Part shown: one piece after another, positions 1 to 4,259 of the stretch
How the letters are laid out: the number at the start of each line of letters is the position of its first letter
How positions within the stretch are numbered: position 1 is the first letter of the stretch
Source: an uncultured Collinsella sp.
GTDB lineage: Bacteria; Actinomycetota; Coriobacteriia; Coriobacteriales; Coriobacteriaceae
Assembly (NCBI GenBank): GCA_902468045.1
Contig: CABQXG010000106.1
Span: 1 to 5,701, forward strand
Direction: 5' to 3'
DNA length: 5,701 bases
Translations under genes and position numbers: made by a program
Notes under the pieces: generated by a model
Databases searched by the model: none
Told to the model about the DNA's origin: nothing
Seen by the model: the letters and a program-made list of their open reading frames with translations, nothing else

Positions 1-797
1 TCCTCCACCGAGGTGGCGCCGTGGCGCTTGGAGAGTTTTTTGCCGTCGGCACCCAAGATCATGGAGATGTGGGCGAACGTGGGCACGGGAGCGCCGAGGG
101 CCTCGTAGACCATGACCTGACGCGGGGTGTTGGACAGATGGTCGTCGCCACGGATGACATGGGTGATCTTCATCATGGCGTCGTCGACGACGGTCGCGAA
201 GTTGTACGTGGGCGTGCCATCGGAGCGGAAGATGACAAAGTCGTCGAGCTCCTTGGCGTCGAAGGTCACCTCGCCGTGGACGGCGTCGTGGATGACGACG
301 TCGCCGCGGTCCTCGGGCACCTTGATGCGCAGGACGTAGGACTCGCCGGCCTCGATGCGACGGCGGGCCTCCTCGGGATCAAGATCGCGGCAACGGCGCT
401 GATAGCCCTGGAAGGGGTCCTTGCGCTCCTGCGCGGCCTTGCGGTCGGCGTCGAGCTGCTCCTTGGTGCAGAAGCAGGGATAGGCCTTGCCCTCGTCCCA
501 AAGCTTCTGGGCGGCCTGCTTGTACAGGTCCAGGCGCTCTGTCTGGGCGTAGGGGCCAAAATCGCCGCCCACCTCGGGACCCTCGTCCCAGTTCAGGCCT
601 AGCCAACGCATGGCGCGCAGGATGATCTGCGTGTTCTCGTCGGTGGAGCGGGTGGGATCGGTGTCGTCGATGCGCAGGATGAACGTGCCGCCGTTTGCGC
701 GGGCGAAAGCCCAGTTATAGATAGCGGTGCGGGCGCCGCCGATGTGCAGCTTGCCCGTCGGTGAGGGTGCAAAGCGGACGCGAACGTCTGATGCCAT
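1..797 (-). CDS. gltX: Glutamyl-tRNA synthetase, N-terminal part (runs off left edge)
   Basis: A class I aminoacyl-tRNA synthetase that attaches glutamate to tRNA-Glu in the cytoplasm. The 265 visible codons cover the catalytic Rossmann fold. The HIGH-type motif is HIGG at residues 18-21 in the usual [13 protein letters not shown] setting, and the KMSKS-type motif is KLSKRHG at about 254-260, just inside the window edge. A CFC pair at about 108-110 followed by Y-x3-C at about 132-136 matches the zinc ligand pattern of bacterial GluRS. RIDDTD at 42-47 replaces the more usual RIEDTD. The ATG at 797-795 is supported by GAGGAG at 809-804 with a 6-base spacer. The anticodon-binding domain is missing only because the window ends, so whether this enzyme also charges tRNA-Gln (the non-discriminating type used with GatCAB) cannot be judged. 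It is transcribed away from metK. Confidence 0.98.
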   Translation of the reverse strand, partial: MASDVRVRFAPSPTGKLHIGGARTAIYNWAFARANGGTFILRIDDTDPTRSTDENTQIILRAMRWLGLNWDEGPEVGGDFGPYAQTERLDLYKQAAQKLWDEGKAYPCFCTKEQLDADRKAAQERKDPFQGYQRRCRDLDPEEARRRIEAGESYVLRIKVPEDRGDVVIHDAVHGEVTFDAKELDDFVIFRSDGTPTYNFATVVDDAMMKITHVIRGDDHLSNTPRQVMVYEALGAPVPTFAHISMILGADGKKLSKRHGATSVE

Positions 798-837
798 GGA
801 AATCTCCTCGATTGCAGGATGGATGTCTAACCGCATC

Positions 838-866
838 AGTATAAAGCATCAGAGCAACCTCCGCAC
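838..866 (-). promoter_or_regulatory. Candidate gltX promoter (-10 TATACT)
   Basis: On the minus strand TATACT (843-838) is a good sigma70-type -10 box about 40 bases upstream of the gltX start codon. With a 17-base spacer the -35 position reads GTGCGG (866-861), which is poor; TTGTGC lies slightly further upstream. The call therefore rests mainly on the -10 hexamer and its location. Confidence 0.4.
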
Positions 867-878
867 AAAGGGCACCGA

Positions 879-968
879 CCTACTCATTGGGGACAGACTT
901 AAATGGCCAGTCGTTGGAGACGTTCTTAGTTTAAGGCTGGTCATTTATGTCTGTCCCCAATGAGTAGG
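879..968. repeat. 90-base inverted repeat, REP/MITE-like element
   Basis: The left arm (879-910) and the reverse complement of the right arm (937-968) agree at 30 of 32 bases; the differences are T/A and G/A near the inner ends. The loop is 26 bases (911-936). Each arm carries the core TCATTGGGGACAGAC followed by an A/T-rich stretch. CCGCAC (861-866) and GTGCGG (968-973) extend the symmetry outwards, but 13 extra bases interrupt the left side. There is no T-run, so it is not a standard terminator, and I see no transposase gene in it. GGGGACAG-cored palindromes of this kind are, from memory, found beside IS200-like (Y1, REP-associated) transposase genes and dispersed in Coriobacteriia genomes. 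It lies between two divergent promoters. Confidence 0.85.
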
Positions 969-1001
969 TGCGGAAAGGGTGTGAATGTTTGATTTACGCG
1001 C

Positions 1002-1007
1002 TATGAT
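1002..1007 (+). promoter_or_regulatory. Candidate metK -10 box (TATGAT)
   Basis: TATGAT sits 67 bases upstream of the metK ATG in the context GCGCTATGATGTG. A very similar string, GCGCTATCGTGGG, lies upstream of yhbY, which supports it as a promoter element. No convincing -35 hexamer is found 16-18 bases upstream; that region is immediately outside the right end of the inverted repeat. Confidence 0.35.
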
Positions 1008-1025
1008 GTGCCCTTGCATAGAGAG

Positions 1026-1052
1026 CCTGGCGGAATGGTAACGGTCGCCGGG
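1026..1052 (+). other. Hairpin in the metK 5' leader
   Basis: CCTGGCG (1026-1032) can pair with CGCCGGG (1046-1052) as 7 bp including one G-U pair, leaving a 13-base loop. The hairpin ends 11 bases before the Shine-Dalgarno AAAGGA (1064-1069), which stands 5 bases before the ATG. metK leaders in other bacteria often carry SAM riboswitches. I do not recognise the conserved core of SAM-I, SAM-II or SAM-III here, and the leader is short (about 60 bases if the TATGAT promoter is right). It could be an ordinary 5'-UTR hairpin. Confidence 0.4.
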
Positions 1053-1074
1053 ACACGTTTTTGAAAGGACAATC

Positions 1075-2355
1075 ATGTCAGAAGAACTTCGTTCCATCCC
1101 GCCCCAACACGGGTCCTTTGTTTTTACGTCGGAGTCGGTGACCGAAGGTCATCCCGATAAGATCGCTGACCAGATCAGCGACGCCGTCCTCGACGCAATC
1201 CTCGCCAAAGAAATAGAGCTACAGGAGCAGGGCTACATCGCCCCCAACGGCGTGCCTGCGAACGTGGAGAACGTCCGTTGCGCTTGCGAGACCCTCGTGA
1301 CCACCGGCACCGTCATCGTCGCCGGCGAAATTCGCACCCAGGCCTATGTCGACGTACAGGAAATCGCCCGCGGCGTTATCCGCCGCATTGGCTACAACCG
1401 CGCCAAATTCGGTTTTGACTGCGATACCTGCGGCGTTATGAGCCTCATCCACGAGCAGTCGCCCGATATCGCCCAGGGCGTTGACGAGTCCTTCGAGACC
1501 CAGGCCGGCGCTACCACCGACCCGATCGACCTGATCGGTGCCGGCGACCAGGGCATGATGTTCGGTTATGCCTCCAACGAGACCAAGACCCTCATGCCCA
1601 TGCCGCACTACCTGGCGAGCCGCCTAGCCGAGCGCCTGGCCGCCGTGCGCCACGACGGTACCCTCGCCTATCTGCGTCCCGACGGCAAGACCCAGGTCAC
1701 CGTGCGCTACGAGGAAGGCAAGCCCGTCGAGGTCACGACCATCGTCATCTCCACGCAGCACGCCGCCGAAATCGAGGACATGCGCAAGATCAAGGCCGAC
1801 CTCATCGAGCACGTCATCACCCCGGTCATGGCCGCTGAGAACATGCCGTGGGATAACGCGGACATCTACGTGAACCCCACCGGTCGCTTTGTCGTGGGCG
1901 GCCCCATGGGCGACACGGGTCTGACCGGCCGCAAGATCATCGTCGACACCTACGGCGGCTACGGCCGTCACGGCGGCGGCGCCTTTAGCGGCAAGGACTG
2001 CACCAAGGTCGACCGATCCGCCGCGTATGCCGCGCGCTGGGTCGCCAAGAACGTGGTCGCCGCCGGCCTAGCCGACCGCTGCGAAGTCGAGCTTGCCTAC
2101 GCCATCGGCGTTTCCAAGCCCCTCTCAATCATGGTCGACACTTTCGGTACCGCACATGTTGCCGAGGACAAGATCGTCGAGGCCGTAGAGAAGACCTTCG
2201 ACCTGCGCCCGGGCGCAATCATCCGCGACCTGGACCTACGCCGCCCCATCTACGAAAAGACTGCAGCCTACGGTCACTTCGGCCGAGAAGACGCCGACTT
2301 CACCTGGGAAAAAACCGACCGAGTCGAAGAACTCAAAGCAGCCTGCGGCCTGTAA
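1075..2355 (+). CDS. metK: S-adenosylmethionine synthetase (methionine adenosyltransferase)
   Basis: Makes S-adenosylmethionine from methionine and ATP, releasing phosphate and pyrophosphate; a cytosolic enzyme that is tetrameric in the family. All family landmarks are present in 426 residues: [13 protein letters not shown] at 17-29 with the catalytic His26, Asp28 and Lys29; the GAGDQG signature at 155-160; [11 protein letters not shown] around 285-295; and the second signature GGGAFSGKD at 300-308 followed by KVDRSAAY. It is longer than the E. coli enzyme (384 aa) because of about 12 extra N-terminal residues and an insertion at about residues 46-64, between the first helix and the VRCACETL strand. 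The ATG is supported by AAAGGA five bases upstream. Codon use is strongly C-ending, as expected of a well-expressed housekeeping gene. It is divergent from gltX and closed by a strong terminator, so probably monocistronic. Confidence 0.99.
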   Translation: MSEELRSIPPQHGSFVFTSESVTEGHPDKIADQISDAVLDAILAKEIELQEQGYIAPNGVPANVENVRCACETLVTTGTVIVAGEIRTQAYVDVQEIARGVIRRIGYNRAKFGFDCDTCGVMSLIHEQSPDIAQGVDESFETQAGATTDPIDLIGAGDQGMMFGYASNETKTLMPMPHYLASRLAERLAAVRHDGTLAYLRPDGKTQVTVRYEEGKPVEVTTIVISTQHAAEIEDMRKIKADLIEHVITPVMAAENMPWDNADIYVNPTGRFVVGGPMGDTGLTGRKIIVDTYGGYGRHGGGAFSGKDCTKVDRSAAYAARWVAKNVVAAGLADRCEVELAYAIGVSKPLSIMVDTFGTAHVAEDKIVEAVEKTFDLRPGAIIRDLDLRRPIYEKTAAYGHFGREDADFTWEKTDRVEELKAACGL

Positions 2356-2393
2356 TTAAGAACCGCTAAGGTCACAACAACATATGCACTTTC

Positions 2394-2429
2394 AAAAGAA
2401 GTACCGGTTCCAACCGGTACTTCTTTTTT
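2394..2429 (+). terminator. Intrinsic terminator of metK
   Basis: AAAAGAAGTACCGGTT (2394-2409) and its exact reverse complement (2412-2427) form a perfect 16-base palindrome around CC, and the right arm runs into six T residues (2424-2429). It begins 38 bases after the metK stop. The A-run on the left gives it potential in the other direction too. An extra copy of AACCGGTA follows at 2434-2441. Confidence 0.93.
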
Positions 2430-2473
2430 ATTTAACCGGTAGCGAAGATGAGCCGACCTGGGACATGGAATAG

Positions 2474-2520
2474 GTCACAGGCCGATAAATTTTGCAGTAT
2501 AGCAACTCCAACCATGTATC
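2474..2520 (+). promoter_or_regulatory. Candidate promoter(s) for the methyltransferase leader
   Basis: Two weak sigma70-like pairs occur in the AT-richer stretch after the metK terminator: GTCACA (2474-2479) with TATAGC (2498-2503), spacer 18; and TTGCAG (2492-2497) with TGTATC (2515-2520), spacer 17. Either would start transcription shortly before the structured RNA at 2541. Neither is close to consensus. The positional argument is stronger: the metK terminator lies upstream and a second terminator downstream, so a promoter is expected here. Confidence 0.3.
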
Positions 2521-2540
2521 CTTAGTCCCGAGGGCGGGGC

Positions 2541-2628
2541 ATAAGGTCGATCGCGAGTTCCGCACGAGCCGGAGAGCACTTAATGTGCTCTCCGTGCGAG
2601 TCAGGACTGTCCGAGCAGGCGACCTTAT
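2541..2628 (+). other. Closed helical domain with a long bulged hairpin (aptamer-like)
   Basis: ATAAGGTCG (2541-2549) pairs perfectly with CGACCTTAT (2620-2628). Inside, CGCAC (2561-2565) pairs with GTGCG (2594-2598). After a five-base one-sided bulge GAGCC (2566-2570), GGAGAGCAC (2571-2579) pairs with GTGCTCTCC (2585-2593) around the loop TTAAT. That gives 14 bp in the inner hairpin and 9 bp in the closing helix, all Watson-Crick. The junction strands (2550-2560 and 2599-2619) are unpaired in this model. Confidence 0.7.
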
Positions 2629-2648
2629 ATATTTGCCCTCCCCGGGGC

Positions 2649-2724
2649 TCCCGCACAACGGGACCTCAGTTGGGTTCTATCCCGGTTGCAGTTGCTTCGC
2701 TCCTGCACCACTTGGCTGGTGCGG
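2649..2724 (+). other. Leader hairpins with mutually exclusive partners
   Basis: TCCCG (2649-2653) and CGGGA (2659-2663) form a hairpin with loop CACAA. Further on, GCACCA (2705-2710) pairs with TGGTGC (2717-2722), extended to 8 bp by 2703-2704/2723-2724. The same bases can instead join an upstream partner: TGCAG (2687-2691) is complementary to CTGCA (2703-2707). Two exclusive folds in front of a terminator are what a switching leader needs, although short complementarities of this size also arise by chance. Confidence 0.45.
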
Positions 2725-2767
2725 CGGTTTGGCATTGGAACGGTTCTTTTTCTGATATATGCTGGTT

Positions 2768-2799
2768 GCGGCTCTTCTTTTTGGGAGAGTCGCTTTTTT
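2768..2799 (+). terminator. Intrinsic terminator just before the methyltransferase RBS (attenuator)
   Basis: GCGGCTCTTC (2768-2777) pairs with GGAGAGTCGC (2784-2793) over 10 bp, including two G-U pairs, with loop TTTTTG, followed directly by six T residues (2794-2799). Only six bases separate the T-run from the Shine-Dalgarno of the next gene. There is no room for a promoter in between, so the terminator must be bypassed for that gene to be transcribed. Confidence 0.85.
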
Positions 2800-2805
2800 G
2801 TTGCT

Positions 2806-2811
2806 AGGAGG
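2806..2811 (+). promoter_or_regulatory. Shine-Dalgarno AGGAGG that fixes the GTG start
   Basis: A consensus AGGAGG stands 7 bases before GTG at 2819. An in-frame ATG further upstream (2759) has no such site and lies upstream of the terminator stem. The ribosome-binding site therefore decides for GTG. Confidence 0.9.
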
Positions 2812-2818
2812 TTGGCCC

Positions 2819-3706
2819 GTGGTTGATGGGGATGCTCGCTCTGAGCTTCTTTCTGCTGATTGGAATGGCGAATGGATGCGTCTGCAGGCCGCTCGGCATC
2901 GGGCTGATGATCCTTTTGAATGGGATAAGCGGGCTCGACATTTTCGTCCGCTGGAAACTGCCCCGTATGCTCGGGATTTTATAAAACTGCTGGCGCTTAA
3001 GCCTGGTGAGTCGGTGCTTGATATGGGATGTGGGGCTGGGTCGATTGCTATCCCGCTTGCTCAGGCTGGGCATTCCGTGATTGCTGCCGACTTCTCTCCT
3101 GCTATGTTGGGCACGCTTGATGCTGGTATTGAGTACTATGGGCTCGAGGATCGCATTACGCCGCTTGAGCTTGCTTGGGATGATGATTGGGATTTGGTTG
3201 GACCGGTTGTGAAAGCGGTGGATGTTGCCTTTGCCAGTCGGTCGGTTACGACGACCAATCTAAAAGGTGCGCTTGCCAAGCTTGATCGTACGGCTCGTCG
3301 GCGTTGTGCTGTCACGATGGTCGCCAACTCGAGTCCGCGTTATGACCTGCAGCTGATGAACGCCATCGGCGCCTCGGTTACCTGTAGCAATGGTTTTGTG
3401 TACGCCTTTAACATCCTTATTCAGATGGGTGCACTGCCGCAGGTCACGTATTTTGAATCGCCCCGCCGCGACACCTTCGATAGTCTCGAGGCGGGCGTGG
3501 CAGACTTTTCTCGCATGCTCGAGCATGGCAACGAGGATAAGATTGACCGCCTGCACGACTATATCGCCCAGCACATGATCGAGAACCCCCATGCCGGCGA
3601 GCCGGGATCCAAGGGCGTTCCGCAGGGACGCTACATGCTCGACCACATCCGCAAAGTCCGATGGGCGTTTATTGCATGGGAGCCGGTCTCTTCGGACCGT
3701 CCATAG
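2819..3706 (+). CDS. Class I SAM-dependent methyltransferase, substrate unknown
   Basis: A 295-residue protein with a Rossmann-type SAM-binding fold. Motif I is VLDMGCGAG at about residues 66-74. The acidic residue expected to contact the SAM ribose is in AADFSP (Asp91), and a motif IV-like strand is VDVAFASRSV at about 134-143. The N-terminus has a Trp-rich segment, DWNGEWMRLQ then DDPFEWDKRARHF (about 14-42), typical of a substrate-side cap. The C-terminus ends in KVRWAFIAWEP. There is no signal peptide or membrane segment once the GTG start is used, so it should be cytoplasmic. The target molecule cannot be told; small-molecule, cofactor or metabolite methylation is possible. Codon use changes sharply inside the gene: about 16 GCT alanine codons before roughly position 3312 and none after. 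The gene sits behind an attenuator-like terminator, which implies conditional expression. No clear terminator follows it. Confidence 0.92.
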   Translation: MVDGDARSELLSADWNGEWMRLQAARHRADDPFEWDKRARHFRPLETAPYARDFIKLLALKPGESVLDMGCGAGSIAIPLAQAGHSVIAADFSPAMLGTLDAGIEYYGLEDRITPLELAWDDDWDLVGPVVKAVDVAFASRSVTTTNLKGALAKLDRTARRRCAVTMVANSSPRYDLQLMNAIGASVTCSNGFVYAFNILIQMGALPQVTYFESPRRDTFDSLEAGVADFSRMLEHGNEDKIDRLHDYIAQHMIENPHAGEPGSKGVPQGRYMLDHIRKVRWAFIAWEPVSSDRP

Positions 3707-3888
3707 ACCGCTTTCGGCCGCCGTACACGTCCGCCTGTAACCCGCGCTGTTCTCCCGCTCGGCATCCGCATTCTTTTTGAACTGGGCAAACACGCCCCAC
3801 ACCGCGCCGTTCCTGCGCTATCGTGGGACAGCTCACGTAGATTAAGGCCCCATCGTGGGGCGCCCCATAACATAGAAAGCGAGAACCC
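3707..3888 (+). promoter_or_regulatory. yhbY upstream region: candidate -10, direct repeat and palindrome
   Basis: No gene is seen in these 182 bases. A weak -10 candidate TATCGT (3819-3824) lies in GCGCTATCGTGGG, resembling the metK GCGCTATGATGTG; no good -35 accompanies it. ATCGTGGGAC (3820-3829) recurs as ATCGTGGGGC (3852-3861) at a 32-base offset, 9 of 10 bases identical. The second copy belongs to a three-part palindrome: GCCCCA (3847-3852), TGGGGC (3856-3861) and GCCCCA (3862-3867), where the middle part can pair with either neighbour. The yhbY start follows 21 bases later. Confidence 0.4.
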
Positions 3889-4188
3889 ATGGCACTGACA
3901 GGAGCCCAGGTCAAGCAGCTTCGCAGCATGGCCCATCACCTCAACCCCGCCATCATCATCGGCAAGTCCGACATCAACGAGGGCACCGTCGAACAGACGG
4001 TCGCCTACCTGGAGAAGCACGAGCTCGTTAAGTGCTCCGTACTCGATGGTTCCAGCCTTTCCGCCCGCGAGGCCGCCGAAGAGCTCGCCGAGCGCTGCCA
4101 TGCCGAGGTCGTCCAGGTTATCGGCCGCAAGTTCTCGCTGTATCGCGAGTCCTCGCGCAAGGACATCGAGAAGATTAAGCTCGTCTAA
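3889..4188 (+). CDS. yhbY: YhbY-type RNA-binding protein (CRS1-YhbY / CRM domain)
   Basis: A 99-residue single-domain protein, the usual length for this family (about 97 aa in E. coli). The CRM fold is recognised from LTGAQVKQLRSMAHHLNPAI at residues 3-22, the conserved loop IIIGKSDINEG (22-32) that corresponds to the basic Gly-rich RNA-binding loop, HELVKCSVL (about 44-52), and the final VQVIGRKFSLYR at about 75-86. Family members associate with pre-50S ribosomal particles and are thought to assist large-subunit assembly; that role is known from homologues and not shown here. The ATG is preceded by a weak Shine-Dalgarno, GAAAGCGAG (3875-3883), five bases away. Codon use is C-ending like metK. 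A strong terminator follows, and the leader contains a palindrome that could form a hairpin. Confidence 0.96.
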   Translation: MALTGAQVKQLRSMAHHLNPAIIIGKSDINEGTVEQTVAYLEKHELVKCSVLDGSSLSAREAAEELAERCHAEVVQVIGRKFSLYRESSRKDIEKIKLV

Positions 4189-4227
4189 GAGTCAACGATC
4201 CGGCGAGCCAACATACATCAAGCTTGC

Positions 4228-4259
4228 GAGCGTCCGAGCAATTCGGACGCTCATTTTTT
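4228..4259 (+). terminator. Intrinsic terminator of yhbY
   Basis: GAGCGTCCGA (4228-4237) pairs perfectly with TCGGACGCTC (4243-4252) around the loop GCAAT, then one A and six T residues (4254-4259). It starts 40 bases after the yhbY stop. Its T-run overlaps the TAA (4260-4258) of the convergent minus-strand gene. On that strand the hairpin is not followed by a U-run, so it mainly serves yhbY. Confidence 0.92.

Larger units (their letters stand above)
2524..2799 (+). ncRNA. Structured 5' leader, candidate riboswitch or attenuator of unknown class
   Basis: About 275 bases with no convincing gene but many ordered helices, ending in an intrinsic terminator placed directly before the methyltransferase ribosome-binding site. 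The order is: a small GC-rich hairpin near 2526-2540; a 9-bp helix 2541-2549/2620-2628 enclosing a long bulged hairpin; a TCCCG/CGGGA hairpin (2649-2663); an alternative-pairing region (2687-2724); and the terminator (2768-2799). The 5' end is inferred from weak promoter candidates. I compared it by eye with the core motifs of TPP, FMN, cobalamin, SAM-I, glycine, lysine, ZTP, guanidine-I and T-box RNAs and saw no match; a partial similarity to the cobalamin 3' core (AGTCAGGA at 2599-2606) lacks the other required parts. It could instead be a free small RNA whose terminator reads through into the gene. Confidence 0.6.

Noticed and set aside
21..606. Open reading frames on both strands inside the gltX region
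   Set aside because: They are in other frames of gltX, whose product carries HIGG, the zinc ligands and KLSKR; the alternative products are low-complexity shadows without recognisable motifs.
727..963. A 78-codon plus-strand frame running through the inverted repeat
   Set aside because: It starts within antisense gltX and crosses the palindrome; no Shine-Dalgarno or homology is visible.
861..979. Target-site duplication around the inverted repeat (AAAGGG on both sides)
   Set aside because: The six-base matches lie at unequal distances from the arm ends and may be chance; REP-type elements are not expected to make duplications.
1026..1052. tRNA-like D-arm string (TGGCGGAATGGTAACGG) upstream of metK
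   Set aside because: It resembles the D-arm of a leucine tRNA, but no acceptor stem, anticodon arm or T-arm follows before the metK start; most likely coincidence.
2599..2625. Cobalamin riboswitch, suggested by AGTCAGGA followed by GCAGGCGACC
   Set aside because: The required upstream core (a GGTG segment and a CCCGCnACTGT-type segment) is absent from the expected position.
2428..2658. 76-codon minus-strand frame in the metK-methyltransferase gap
   Set aside because: It runs antisense to the helices of the leader, is Ser/Arg/Thr-rich without motif, and has no good ribosome-binding site; its end lies in the metK terminator.
2492..2807. Plus-strand frames of 87 and 74 codons in the leader, possible leader peptides
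   Set aside because: Starts lack Shine-Dalgarno sequences and there is no run of regulatory codons typical of amino-acid attenuation peptides; they pass through the RNA helices.
3684..3699. CGGTC/GACCG hairpin at the end of the methyltransferase gene as its terminator
   Set aside because: The stem is only 5 bp, lies inside the coding sequence and is not followed by a T-run.
3260..4101. Minus-strand frames antisense to the methyltransferase and yhbY
   Set aside because: They overlap two well-supported genes, show no family motifs and are explained by the high-GC coding of the opposite strand.
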